In this document: positions 1-10,624 of the stretch, in pieces
Numbering within the stretch: position 1 is the stretch's first letter
How the letters are laid out: each line of letters starts with the position of its first letter
Source: Nematopogon swammerdamellus
Lineage: Eukaryota; Arthropoda; Insecta; Lepidoptera; Adelidae
Direction: 5' to 3'
Length of the DNA stretch: 64,000 bases
Assembly: GCA_946902875.1 (NCBI GenBank)
Contig: OX336349.1
Coordinates: 17,631,891-17,695,890 of the forward strand
Translations under genes and position numbers: made by a program
The notes under the pieces: generated by a model
Told to the model about the DNA's origin: nothing
The model's database searches: none
The model's input: the letters and a program-made list of their open reading frames with translations, nothing else

Positions 1-105
1 CCGGGCCCACACGGTACGGACGAATTATTATAATTACTTCGTTATTTTAATTACTTCATTATTATAATTATTTAATTATTATAATTACTTCATTATTATT
101 TTTTG

Positions 106-209
106 ATGAGACGTGCTAGCTCGTGCGAAAGGGACGGCGCTCTACAAGCAGATTGTCTCTTTATAAAGCTCGACATACATTACTTTATGCCGGGAGCTGT
201 ACATAGTTA
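106..209 (+). mobile_element. Half of a palindromic MITE, next to a SINE end
   Basis: The stretch with GACG(G)CGCTCTACAA, GTCTCTTT and AAAGCTCGACA followed by a GGGAGCTGTAC end matches the right half of the palindromic element near 36041-36575. Only one half is present here. Bases 1-20 carry the GGCCC-ACACGGTAC end typical of the SINEs in this window, so the two families are adjacent here as they are near 36.5 kb. No coding content. Confidence 0.5.
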
Positions 210-539
210 GCTAGCGGTATTGTAGAGTAAACTGCCTGCTACTTTGCCCTTATAGTTTCCGATAGAGTAGTTCGTACACACACACAATAGTTGGTTTGTA
301 GAGTAGTGGAATCCACTGCTGGACATAGGAATCTCCAATGTTTATTTAGTCCCTCCGGGCTTCAGCTTCTTACATTTCTTACATTCCTGAAGCTTTTACC
401 GGGGAACTCCTAACGACACTAATCGTTTATACATCTCTCTCGCTCGATTTGTCGAGAGCGAGGGAGATAGACGCAGTCTGACTGAATATGATAGACCAGG
501 GCGCCCCGCCCCGCGCCTCCCGCCTGCTCCAGGCTAGTG

Positions 540-1080
540 GTCGAAATTTAACGATTAGTCGAACGTTTTTTTGTAATAATAATATTGTTTATTTGTAATA
601 ATTATGAATTAAATAGTTTTATTTAGACCAATATTTGGTTTGAGTTATTTATTATAATATATATATTTTTTACATAATAAAAAAATACATATTTTACATA
701 ATATTTCGACTTTTATAATAAATAATTTTTTAATAGTCGTCGTCAGATAACAAAATTTTAAAATATATACAAATTTAATGTGTAAATTACATTTCATTTA
801 TTTAATTGTGATATTATAATAAACAATTTTGTAAAACTCGCAGTATTTTATTTGTTGATTTTTTTTTCCGAGAGGGCGGCAAATTGCCTTCTGCACCCCC
901 CTTTTGAAAATGTTGATCCGGGGCCGCACGTGCTGTAGTGTAAACGGTTTGATGGATTTTAACATAAACAAATATGAAAATTCAAAATGGCGGCCGTCAG
1001 ACGCCATCTTTTCTCATCAGGCGCTTTCTTCAAACCCGAGTGGGATATGATTGTCAAAAGCTGAAAAAAATTAAATAAAA
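540..1080. other. AT-rich non-coding stretch
   Basis: Mostly A/T runs. One CAAAATGGCGGCC motif near 981-994 resembles the motif repeated in the 109-bp array at 7-9 kb. No gene or recognisable element is seen. The short ORF on the minus strand (798-1007) has no family features. Confidence 0.4.
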
Positions 1081-1128
1081 AAATTTGAAGACCCGACTGC
1101 TAACAAAATTAAGAAAACATGGAAAGAT

Positions 1129-1220
1129 CAGTAGAAAATGCTGTAGTCGGATGTATAGTTGGATACTAATAGACTCCAACTATACATACACAGATAGCCC
1201 CACTACAGCATTTTCTACTG
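1129..1220. mobile_element. Small hairpin MITE (about 92 bp)
   Basis: Arms CAGTAGAAAATGCTGTAGT (1129-1147) and its reverse complement (1202-1220) enclose a second inverted pair, TGTATAGTTGGA / TCCAACTATACA. The whole element folds as one hairpin. The family was not identified. Confidence 0.65.
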
Positions 1221-1409
1221 AAATTTTCGATATGGGCACAGATGCTGCTCTCTGCCCCCATGACGTGTTGGATGCGGAGGGCGTTCGCCCGCATTGCGAC
1301 GCACGCGGGAAGATACATAAAAAAAACAAATAGGTGAACATCTCAATCTGAGGTGAACATCGACGCAGCATCCTTCCTTGCAATATGACCACTGTCCCAC
1401 CCGTCACAG

Positions 1410-1690
1410 ATGAGAACTGAGACGCCCAGCAGTGCGCCCGCGCCTCGCCGCGCCGCGCCCGCCCGCACTAGTCTGTCAAACTCCCGCGCACGCACAGCCG
1501 CGCACTCCGCCCGCGCTCCCGCTACCGAACCGAAATAACTCAGAAGCAGCAGCGCACGAGCGCTACGCGCGTCCAGATCGCCCGAATGTGACTTCACGCA
1601 CACCAGAGCATCAGTCATAAATTCCCGCCAAACAAACTCCTTCCTGACAACACAGCAGCAGCGGCGACAAACAGTGCAAATTGTGTAGAC
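1410..1690 (+). promoter_or_regulatory. CpG-rich stretch, possible promoter region of the ZCCHC24-like gene
   Basis: This stretch is strikingly GC- and CpG-rich (many CGCG, GCGCGC and CCGC steps) within AT-rich surroundings and lies 550-840 bp upstream of the start codon at 2246. Insect promoters are not always CpG-rich, so this is only a position-based inference. It could also be a GC-rich transposon remnant like those near 41.6 and 52.3 kb. Confidence 0.3.
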
Positions 1691-1904
1691 TCATTACGAT
1701 CTATGTGCGCGGATATTTCATGCGATCCGACGATTATAGTCTTATTAAATGAGCTGATAACTTTTCGGCAGTCGGTATTTCTGCGCTCGTTCGCAATGGT
1801 GTTTAATTTTAATAATGGACATGAGTTAATTTTAGACCTTTAAATGTTTATGTTCAAGATCAGTGAATATTTTCAAATAAACTATCGTGTGTAAATCAAA
1901 ATCC

Positions 1905-2110
1905 GCCTCGTATAAAGTGAGCTTAAATGGGTTAACCTCCACACACTGAGTGTAAAGTGAGTTTACATGGGCTGAAAGCTCAGACTTGGTGTAAATAGGC
2001 TCGTCTAGATGGGCTAAATCTTCACGGACATAGTGTAAATTGTGTCTAAATGCCCTAAACCTTCACAAATTCTGTGTAATAAGTTTGTCTTAAGTGTTAA
2101 ATCGCAACAG
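1905..2110 (+). repeat. Degenerate tandem repeat of about 41 bp upstream of exon 1
   Basis: Four to five diverged copies of a unit containing a TAAATGGGCTAAA-like core followed by CCTTCACA... and GTGTAAA. They sit just before the first coding exon of the ZCCHC24-like gene, so they may be in the promoter or 5' UTR. Confidence 0.5.
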
Positions 2111-2157
2111 ATTAGCTTAAAAGCCACTCTTCATGGGCTGAAAGGGCACAGGCTGTG

Positions 2158-2163
2158 TATAAA
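2158..2163 (+). promoter_or_regulatory. Possible TATA box of the ZCCHC24-like gene
   Basis: A TATAAA hexamer lies 88 bp upstream of the ATG at 2246. A TCAG initiator-like tetramer is near 2177, closer than the usual 30 bp, so the start site is uncertain. Confidence 0.25.
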
Positions 2164-2245
2164 GCTGCAGACACTTTCAGCGAAAGTGAATTTCGAACAC
2201 GTTCTGTGATCTGAAAAGAGTTTTGAAGACTTGCACTCCATCATC

Positions 2246-2413
2246 ATGGCTCCAACGGTAGTGTCGAGTGAGTGGCACCAGTATGGACGTGACTTCCCGC
2301 AATGGAGCGCCCCAATCGTTTCGCCATCTGGCTGGAAGCCCAATGAAGATTCGATTTCTCCAGCGCTGCTGAGTTGGCTCTGGCAGCCTAACTATGGAGA
2401 ACAGCCCATACAA
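2246..2413 (+). CDS. ZCCHC24: ZCCHC24-like, coding exon 1
   Basis: ATG at 2246 follows CATCATC and opens 56 codons that end exactly at a strong donor (CAA|GTAAGC, 2414). The peptide starts MAPTVVSSEWHQYG and is rich in Trp, Pro and Ser, with LLSWLWQPNYGEQPIQ at its end. No known domain is visible; the N-terminus of this family is poorly conserved. The assignment to the ZCCHC24-like gene rests on strand, phase 0 at the donor matching phase 0 at 18650, and the lack of another candidate first exon between them. It could instead be the first exon of a different gene. Confidence 0.65.
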
Positions 2414-2484
2414 GTAAGCATTTTTTTGTTCAATCTAAATAATTTTCTTTAAACCAATAAGAGTGGCTTTGCCTATGGGCCAAA

Positions 2485-3050
2485 GAGGACCACCTCATCT
2501 CACGAAATCACACTCACCGAGGTACCATATCAGCAGATTTGTCCAGCCTGAGGTTTGAAGTTGAAAGAATCGAGAAACACTCGCCGGTAGACAATTCAAA
2601 ACACCCTAGCGGTGCAACATGGCTTGTCATACACACGTCCTCTATTTTAAAGGGCGTAACCATTTCCAGCCCTAAGAATGGACCTTGTCCCATCTCAAAT
2701 CACTAAACCATGTTCACCGAGGTACGAAAGTAGTAAGTAGTAGGTAGTAAAGAATCAAGAAACACTCACCGGTAGACAATTCAACACCCCTAGTAGTGCA
2801 ACTGGGCTTGTCAGACAGACGTCCTCTATTTTAAAGGACGCCCCCATTTTCAGCCCTAAGAATGGATCTTGTCCCATCGCAACTCACGAAACTGCGCTCA
2901 CTGAGGTACCTACTATATCAGCAGATTTTTCCAGTTCAGCCTAGCGTTTGAAGTTGAATGAATCAATCTAGAAACACTCGCCGGTAGACACTTCAACACT
3001 TTGCGGTGCAACTAGGCTTGCCAGACGTCCTCTGTTTTAAAGGACCCTTG
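2485..3050 (+). repeat. Three tandem copies of a unit of about 190 bp in intron 1
   Basis: The landmark CGTCCTCTATTTTAAAGG recurs near 2637, 2819 and 3017 (last copy TCTGTTTT), with AAACACTCGCCGGTAGACA and TCACCGAGGTAC in the same order. Copies are diverged by several percent to tens of percent. No coding potential seen. Confidence 0.75.
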
Positions 3051-3109
3051 TTCCATATTTTGATATCGCAAGAATCCCAAAACGTCCCATATTTTGGGAA
3101 AAATTAACG

Positions 3110-3510
3110 CATGCACGTAGAAAATAGACTCGGTCCGGTCAGCAGTTTCACGCGATCTTTCCGTATTGAAATTTCTTTGTATGGTTCCGCACTAAGGAAA
3201 AACGGACTTCGGTGTCTGTTCGTCTGTCACAGAGGTTTTTCTCAAAAACTAAGTAACGTAGACACTTGAAATTTCGCATAAGTAATGAATGATGGATATC
3301 GATGACGACGGGCACATATTTCGCTCGTCAAAAACTAGATATTTTATGAGGGATCAGTTAGGGTTAGTAGATATTAAGCCATAGATTACAGAAAAATTTC
3401 AGTTTTTTTCGACAATGTAATATTTACGGTAAAAAATGTTTTTGTTTTTGTTTTAGTACCGAACAATAATTGTGCGAGCCTGACTCGCACTTGGCCGGTT
3501 TTTTATTAAT
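3110..3510 (-). repeat. Lepidopteran interspersed repeat ending in GGCCAAGTGCGAGTC
   Basis: On the minus strand this begins with GGCCAAGTGCGAGTCAGGCT (about 3475-3500) and contains the usual TTTTCTGTAATCTATGG and ACGTTACTTAGTTTTTGAG blocks. Related copies lie at 14.9, 22.0, 34.9, 46.4, 57.2 and 58.7 kb. The superfamily was not settled. Confidence 0.55.
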
Positions 3511-3874
3511 AAATTGCGCTACTTTATCTCCTCAAATACTCTAAAACAAAATGGGTGCAACACAAAATAATAGAAACTGTTACTGCGCACACAATAAACA
3601 CTAAACACAGGGAGGAAACAAATAAGTAGGTGCATGGTACCTACCGACTGTGTATACATTTTCTCATCACGGATGTTTTTCGTAAGTTAGTTTACACTAT
3701 TAAATTGTCGGGCTTCCTGATATTTTGCAATGTTGCGTGTAGTTTGTTCTATGTAATCTCTAAATCTGATTTCATATTTATGTTTTTCGTCCTCAAAGTG
3801 TGATGGGTTTTTTCGCACATGCAACACATCTTCCTTTATGTGTGTGTGTGGTGTGGTAAGCATTTCTAGTTTTT

Positions 3875-4310
3875 AACCGACTTCAAAAAAGGAGGAGGCT
3901 GTATGTATTTTTTTTTTATGTATGTTCAGCAATATCTTCCCCAATTGTGAACCGATTTCGATGATTCTTTTTGTGTTCGGTTCAGTCTAGCTCCAAGGTG
4001 GTCTTTTTTTTTGGTGAAGATCGGATTGGAAAGCGAGGCGGAATCGCGAGGCCGAAGGCCGAGCGATTCCGCCGAGTACATTAATAGCAAATAAAAATTA
4101 CTAAAAAAACTGTGAAATAAAAAACTATTTAATAAAATATAAAAACCGCCTTCAAAAATGTATGAAATAAAAAAAAATCGAACCCTAGAGTTGAAGGCGG
4201 TGGTGCTAAAGCAAACAAAAATAACCGACCGCCTTGAACTCTAGGGTTCCATTTTTATTTTTTTATTTCATACATTTTTGAAGGCGGTTTTTATATTTTT
4301 TTAAATAGTG
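3875..4310 (+). mobile_element. AACCGACTTC-type element with long hairpin tail, copy A
   Basis: Starts with TTAACCGACTTCAAAAAAGG and carries a GATTGGAAAGCGAGGCGGAA block. It ends in a long stem: AAAACCGCCTTCAAAAATG...CCTAGAGTTGAAGGCGG (about 4143-4203), then its reverse complement (about 4228-4290). Copy B at 22628-23142 has the same head and the same stem with a different loop. This is a common lepidopteran interspersed repeat; its class was not established. Confidence 0.65.
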
Positions 4311-4382
4311 GTGCGCAGTGGCATAGCCGACTATCATTGTCTCCCGGCTGTGGCAGTGGGCATCCCATGATTCTTTTGTTAT

Positions 4383-4512
4383 TTTTTTTTTATTGAAAGT
4401 TCGACATGTGGGTGGGTCTACATGTCGACTACACCCATAGGTGTCTAATGACGCCCATGGACATTCGGTCGTATGCGTGGGTTGCGATTGCGAATGCCAT
4501 GCCGGCCTGACA
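4383..4512 (-). mobile_element. SINE (CAGGCCGGCATGGCATTCGC family)
   Basis: On the minus strand it runs from the CAGGCCGGCATGGCATTCGC head through CGAATGTCC(A)TGGGCG to an A-rich tail, which appears as T-rich sequence at 4383 on the plus strand. Related copies are at about 37950-38095 and 59930-60045 (both +). Confidence 0.55.
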
Positions 4513-4639
4513 GGTGCGCTTATTCATGCACGCCCCTCTTGAAGGTCCTGCCTGTGACGACTGTACATTGGGGAAATATTTATGTTATTATAATCGCATC
4601 GCTTTCTACTGTAGTCTAAACACTGTCACGGCATCCTCA

Positions 4640-5070
4640 ATTTTCAGAGCATATGTTCCGACATACCGTAGGTGCCATACCGGAGAATACCCTTTGAATT
4701 GCTGGCTATACTGGACTAGAGGAGATAACAGCCGTGGCTATTATGCGGCCATCTTACGACCAGTACGGTGGTATCAACCCAGTCGGGTAGAAGTTGAGTT
4801 TTAAAAATCCATTCTTATTAACTTGGTCCATTCCAAGTTTTTTATCGGTTGCGTGCGAACCCTCTGCTGTTAGCGTTCGCACCTAACAAGCTTTTTTTAA
4901 GGAAAAAAAAATCAGTCATCCTGTAACCGCATGGTGAATTAGGTGTCATGTCAGTACTTCCCTTTGGCGGTGCCGGCTGCACTGAACTGGGAGGAAAACG
5001 CGAATTATTTACATAGTCGGTTCGACCGATCTTTCATTTAGTGCGGGCGGTCGTATCAATCCTGCTCCTA
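4640..5070 (-). mobile_element. Two minus-strand SINE body fragments
   Basis: 4640-4805 matches the body of the tRNA-headed SINE (CCAGTA(TAG)CCAGCAATCC..., GGTATGGCACCTAC). 4900-5070 matches the body of the SINE whose 3' end reads GTCAGTTTCCATAAAA elsewhere (here CATGTCAGTACTTCCC... GAACTGGG...). Both are decayed. Confidence 0.55.
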
Positions 5071-5460
5071 CCTACTTAAGTGTGATGGGCTGGACTCACT
5101 GGTGGAGTTAGGCGTAGTCATGCCCCGAAGGGGGGAATGTACGGTTTTCGTTATTTTCTTTAATATCTTATTTATCTTAAATTATATAGGATTTTATTAC
5201 AAGCCCTATTTCTTGTGCAATGACCTATTTTACCTACCTATATATCAATCAATACTAATAATAAATCTGCAAGAAATAGTCGTGGAGTTAGTTACTTTGA
5301 ATTAAGAGATACTGCGTTTGTAGACACTGTGTATGATATTAAAACTAAATTGACGATTTTTAGAAATATTTTCTGTATGTAAATTAACTCCTAAACCGAT
5401 CACCCAAATTCGATTAAACTTAGTTCAAACACATTTAGCTATACGTGACACATTTTTTTT

Positions 5461-5977
5461 TATTGCTTCCGAACTAGCTGGCTGTGCCCGAGGTCGAAGC
5501 CTCAGGCGCAGCCAATATCACCCCCGAGGACCGTCCGGCTTGGACGTGGACTAATGTTGCTGGGGAAAGGCTATTTACCCGCGACTTGAAGATCCGTGGA
5601 TTGTAGGAGTGGGGAAAGATATTCCCCGGAAACCCGTTCCACACCTTTGCAGTGCGGCACAAGAACGATTTAGAGAATCGTGCAGTTCGAAGTATTCTTC
5701 TGTCCACTACAAAGGGATGTTCCGCGAGTGTATGGCGGGTTTGGCGAAGGCGAACAGGAGGAGGAGGGATAAGGGAAGCAATTTCGTCAGAGCAGCGGCC
5801 ATATAGTTCCGATAAAACAGGCTCAATGACCCAACGATACGTCTGTACTTTAGGGGTTGAAGGTCCTTTGTGAGTACAGACAGAGTCACCAATGAGGCGA
5901 ATGGCTCGTCGTTGAATAGAATCCAAGGCTGAAAGAAGGTTTTTTTTTTTTTTTTTATGGATTTGGCTCTCGTACAA
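5461..5977 (-). pseudogene. LINE reverse transcriptase C-terminal pseudogene
   Basis: The minus strand encodes SALDSIQRRAIRLIGD near the start and RTARFSKSFLCRTAKVWNGF, FPHSYNP and FKSRVN towards the end, the typical C-terminus after the RT thumb in CR1/Jockey-type LINEs. The middle block SLSLFYRNY sits in another frame (5707-5892), so there are at least two frameshifts. The 3' end is an A tract read as T at 5453-5461. It is 5'-truncated, with no catalytic YxDD and no endonuclease. It lies in intron 1 of the ZCCHC24-like gene in antisense. Confidence 0.75.
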
Positions 5978-6481
5978 ACCGAATTGTTCCGCGCGCTAAA
6001 ATTAAGGTACGGTAGCGGGCTTACTTACTTTCTTCTTTTTAAATAAGAATTTAAAAAGAAGCGAAGCCGCTGGCTTAAGCTATTTCATAATATTATATTA
6101 ATAAACTTTTGTAATGAGTAAGCGAGGGGTTTACCACTCTGTAATACTGTGTACGATTTCCTTGTAATCTGAATAAATCCGTCGTAATACAGGCAAAATT
6201 GCAAAATACAATGTAATATAATGAAATCCTTCGAAAACCTATGTAATACTTTGAAATCTTATAAAAATCCTTAATATTATAGTATTTTCAATGAAATAAT
6301 CTCTCTGATAATCTGTACTTTTACAAATATTACATATTCCACATAATACTACGAAATCCTCTGTAGTCTGTCTGTAGTACAGAAATCCTTTTAATCCTTT
6401 GTAATACGCTATAATACTAATAAGTTGTTTAAATTCCTCTGAACTTTTTTCTAATTTGCTTGCAGTGTTCATTCGTAGATT

Positions 6482-6536
6482 GTCCAGTACCTCGGCAGTA
6501 CTGTGAATAATTCACAGTACTGCCGAGGTACTGGAC
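6482..6536. repeat. Perfect 26-bp-arm palindrome
   Basis: Arm 6482-6507 and arm 6511-6536 are exact reverse complements separated by TAA (6508-6510). The arm starts GTCCAGTACCTCGGCAGTAC. It lies directly beside the MITE at 6539-6793. Confidence 0.95.
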
Positions 6537-6538
6537 TA

Positions 6539-6793
6539 TCAAAGGCGGCAATCTCCACAAGAGCTATTTTCTCAGAAATAAGAAAAAGGTTCCAGTGTAA
6601 AAAAAATGTATGTATGGAAACCAAGGTGGAGATTGCCAAGACTGATGTGGACATGAATTTTTATGTATGATTTTCTATTGGATATTGCCGTGCTTGGTAC
6701 GGAGACATTTATTTAATATATTCTAGACGAATAGACGAAAAAAACTTCATCTTTACTTTATTTTCAATACTATGTGGAGATTGCCGCCTTTGA
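6539..6793. mobile_element. MITE with 21-bp perfect terminal inverted repeats and TA flanks
   Basis: The ends begin TCAAAGGCGGCAATCTCCAC and match perfectly over 21 bp. A TA dinucleotide flanks both sides (6537-6538, 6794-6795), consistent with a Tc1/mariner-type target. Length 255 bp, no ORF of note. An extra partial copy of the TIR motif (GGTGGAGATTGCC) is inside near 6624. Confidence 0.8.
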
Positions 6794-6959
6794 TATTATA
6801 TGTCTCATTATTATTAGAGTGAAAGTCAAAGTCAACGAATATTCCTCGGAATATTAACAGTAAATAAAAGATAGGAGACTTCCTTACGACGAAATTAAAA
6901 TATTATTTTTGTTCCTGGGTACGAAAATAATATTCATGGTGTTTTAATTTCGCGATTTA

Positions 6960-8115
6960 AAAAAAGTGGCTGCCATTTTGAACTTTTTAGTTACTGGACC
7001 GATTGCTTTCAAAATCGATATCTGGGTGTCTGTGTGGACTCTGAATACTAATCTGTAGTCAAAATTTAAAAAAAGTGGCCGCCATTTTGAACTTTTTAGT
7101 TACTGGACCGATTGCTTTCAAAATCGATATCTGGGTGTCTGTGTGGACTCTGAATACTAATCTGTAGTCAAAATTTAAAAAAAGTGGCCGCCATTTTGAA
7201 CTTTTTAGTTACTGGACCGATTGCTTTCAAAATCGATATCTGGGTGTCTGTGTGGGCTCTGGATACTAATCTGTAGTCAAAATTTAAAAAAAGTGGCCGC
7301 CATTTTGAACTTTTTAGTTACTGGACCGATTGCTTTCAAAATCGATATCTGGGTGTCTGTGTGGACTCTGAATACTAATCTGTAGTCAAAATTTAAAAAA
7401 AGTGGCCGCCATTTTGAACTTTTTAGTTACTGGACCGATTGCTTTCAAAATCGATATCTGGGCGTCTGTGTGGACTCTGAATACTAATCTGTAGTCAAAA
7501 TTAAAAAAAGTGGCCGCCATTTTGAACTTTTTAGTTACTGGACCGATTGCTTTAAAAATCGATATCTGGGCGTCTGTGTGGACTCTGAATACGAATCTGT
7601 AGTCAAATTTTAAAAAAAGTGGCCGCCATTTTGATTTTTTTAGTTACTGGACCGATTGCTTTCAAAATCGATATCTGGGCGTCTGTGTGGGCTCTGAATA
7701 CTAATCTGTAGTCAAAATTTAAAAAAAGTGGCCGCCATTTTGAACTTTTTAGTTACTGGACCGATTGCTTTCAAAATCGATATCTGGGTGTCTGTGTGGA
7801 CTCTGAATACTAATCTGTAGTCAAAATTTAAAAAAAGTGGCCGCCATTTTGAACTTTTTAGTTACTGGACCGATTGCTTTCAAAATCGATATCTGGGTGT
7901 CTGTGTGGACTCTGAATACTAATCTGTAGTCAAAATTAAAAAAAGTGGCCGCCATTTTGAACTTTTTAGTTACTGGACCGATTGCTTTAAAAATCGATAT
8001 CTGGGCGTCTGTGTGGACTCTGAATACGAATCTGTAGTCAAATTTTAAAAAAAGTGGCCGCCATTTTGAATTTTTTAGTTACTGGACCGATTGCTTTCAA
8101 AATCGATATCTGGGC
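6960..8115 (+). repeat. 109-bp tandem repeat, forward arm (about 11 copies)
   Basis: Units start at GTGGC(C/T)GCCATTTTGAAC and repeat every 109 bp (6966, 7075, 7184, 7293 and on). Each includes TTACTGGACCGATTGC, ATCGATATCTGG and a poly-A run. Similarity between units is very high, with a few shared variants (GGGCGTC, TTAAAAATC). Confidence 0.97.
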
Positions 8116-9170
8116 GATAAAATTTTGAAATTAATCGGTCCAGTAACTAATAAGTTCAAAATGGGGGCCACTTTTTTTTAATTTTGACAACGGATTCGTA
8201 TTCAGAGCCCACACAGACACCCAGATATCGATTTTGAAAGCAATCGGTCCAGTAACTAAAAAGTTCAAAATGGCGGCCACTTTTTTTTTTAATTTGACTA
8301 CAGATTCGTATTCAGAGCCCACACAGACACCCAGATATCGATTTTGAAAGCAATCGGTCCAGTAACTAAAAAGTTCAAAATGGCGGCCACTTTTTTTAAA
8401 TTCTGACAATGGATTCGTATTCAGAGCCCACACAGACACCCAGATATCGATTTTGAAAGCAATCGGTCCAGTAACTAAAAAGTTCAAAATGGCGGCCACT
8501 TTTTTTAAATTCTGACAACGGATTCATATTCAGAGCCCACACAGACACCCAGGTATCGATTTTGAAAGCAATTGGTCCAGTAACTAAAAAGTTCGAAATG
8601 GCGGCCACTTTTTTTAAATTCTGACAACGGATTCGTATTCAGAGCCCACACAGACACCCAGATATCGATTTTGAAAGCAATCGGTCCAGTAACTAAAAAG
8701 TTCAGAATGGCGGCCACTTTTTTTAAATTCTGACAACGGATTCGTATTCTGAGCCCACACAGACACCCAGATATCGATTTTGAAAGCAATCGGTCGAGTA
8801 ACTAAAAAGTTCAAAATGGCGGCCAATTTTTTTAAATTTTGACAACGGATTCGTATTCAGAGCCCACACAGACACCCAGATATCGATTTTGAAAGCAATC
8901 GGTCCAGTAACTAAAAAGTTCAAAATGGCGGCCAATTTTTTTAAATTTTGACAGCGGATTCGTATTCAAAACCCACACAGACACCCAGTTATCGATTTTG
9001 AAAGCAATCGGTCCAGTACCTAAAAAGTTCAAAATGGCGGCCAATTTTTTTAAATTTTGACAACGGATTCGTATTCAGAGCCCATCAGCCCACACAGACA
9101 CCCAGGTATCGATTTTGAAAGCAATTGGTCCAGTAACTAAAAAGTTCGAAATGGCGGCCACTTTTTTTAA
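8116..9170 (-). repeat. 109-bp tandem repeat, inverted arm (about 10 copies)
   Basis: This is the same 109-bp unit in reverse orientation (CAAAATGGCGGCC ... CGATTTTGAAAGCAATCGG). Open frames translating to MAAILNFLVTGPIAFKID-type peptides are repeat artefacts: they recur only because some units share a frame. Confidence 0.97.
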
Positions 9171-9889
9171 ATCGCGAAATTAAAACACCATGAACATTAT
9201 CAAACCGGAAAAAAAGATTGTCGTAAGGAAGTCTCCAATCTTTTACTCTGTTCCTCGAAGTTAGGTAAATAAGCCCTACTTATTCCTATCACTTTTTACA
9301 ACTTAGTTATTATTTACAACAACTTATTAGTACAACTTTTCAAAAATATTAAAAACAACAGTCTGGTTTAATTTTTCAATATTTTTTTTGCATTCAAACA
9401 AATATACCGCACCATCATCGTCCGTCAGACTTATAAAAGTTTAGCTTTCACCTTTTTGGTACGAAACTCAATAATATGTGTTGTCTCGCCTCGTCTTAGG
9501 TCAAGTCAAATACAAAAAAAATACATGAAATCTAAAGATATCCTAACTTGCTGAAAATATAGCGTAATATAATGTAATATATCGTATTTTACATTACTAG
9601 CAAATAATATTGTGTAGTACATGAATACTACAATATTACTAGATATCTATTTATTATTGTAGTACACTTGTAATAACATGTAATCCACTATATTCCAGTG
9701 TAATCATCTGTATTCCACTTTGTAGTACATTTAATACTATGTAGTACAGGAATAATACAATACATTTTAAACAACTATGAATTATTCTTTAATATTTGTA
9801 GTACACTTGTAATCCATTGTAATCCAAGTTCACCGACAACCTGTGTACAATTTATTTCGGAGTGGCTAACCCCTCGTGAGTAAGTAACA

Positions 9890-10537
9890 CAAAATCGAAA
9901 TTCGTTCATTTTCGAGTCATCCAACTCAATATGTAGAGTTTGATTGACGAGGTATTATGCATATTATGGATAAAACCTCGTTGACATATGTACCAACTTT
10001 CTAAAAGTACTCTTGTTCATGACAGACGACACTGACAGACGGACAGACAGACACGAGAGTGCTCAAATCAAATTAAATTTATTTATTTATTAATCAAAAA
10101 CAATGCAGCCGAAAATTCACATAGAATTTGCTTATACAATAACTTGATGTACGAGTATCGTAGGCCGTATTTCCTCATAGATCCGCTAAGCGTTTTTTCG
10201 TCTTTTGGGGTACAAAAAAAAAAATTATTTGAGGGTAGGTTGTTCAAATGCCCTCGAAGCACTCAACTCAGCTCAAGCATTCTCTGCTCAAGTCATAAAC
10301 TACACAGAATGTGACACTCAGAGCGTTGACATGTGTGTTATAATTTGTAAAGGACTTTGCCATAACCTGTGACTGATTTACGAGATTGCCGTTGGATTGT
10401 GTGGGGCGTGTCGGGCGGCGGAGGCCGTGTTATGTTTTGGTATGACGTAAGGACGCAAGAAAAGAAATTAAAGACTGTGAAGAATTTGCCGGTGTTTTTT
10501 TTTTCGTATAGAGCTTTAGGAAATATTAATTGCTAGC
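9890..10537. other. Intron 1 sequence with a decayed GACAGACGG repeat
   Basis: A GACAGACGGACAGACAGACA block near 10033-10054 marks a remnant of the GGCCAAGTGCGAGTC repeat family. The rest shows no recognisable feature. Confidence 0.4.
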
Positions 10538-10605
10538 TTTTGCCCGTGGCTAGGCTCGCATAGACTATGTCCATACTGAAGGTCTATTCTACGAGTACGT
10601 TTAAA
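10538..10605 (+). repeat. Head of an RTE/MINE-like repeat
   Basis: GCTTTTGCCCGTGGCTAGGCTCGCATAG and TATGTCCAT...GAAGGTC match the same head at 19410-19466. Such TTGCCCGCGGCTTCGCTCGCG heads are common in lepidopteran repeats. Confidence 0.5.
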
Positions 10606-10624
10606 GACTTATAAAGAAAGCGAT

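Larger units (their letters stand above)
6111..9889. mobile_element. Giant foldback element (about 3.8 kb inverted repeat)
   Basis: The outer ends pair: GAGTAAGCGAGGGGTTTACCA at 6116 and the reverse complement of TGGCTAACCCCTCGTGAGTAA near 9863-9885. Inner flanks also pair: GGAGACTTCCTTACGAC (about 6873) with GTCGTAAGGAAGTCTCC (about 9220), and the TTTAATTTCGCGATTT boundary on both sides. The core is a 109-bp tandem repeat in opposite orientations that switches near 8115. Left and right shoulders hold degenerate GTAATCC/GTAGTAC repeats. No transposase ORF is seen. This resembles foldback-type elements; the superfamily is unknown. Confidence 0.7.

Noticed and set aside
5609..5892. Plus-strand ORFs near 5.6-5.9 kb
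   Set aside because: They are shadows of the minus-strand LINE pseudogene.
8131..9044. Series of 70-122 residue ORFs with MAAILNFLVTGPIAFKID
   Set aside because: They repeat with the 109-bp unit, overlap one another and break when the period shifts frame. They are tandem repeat artefacts.
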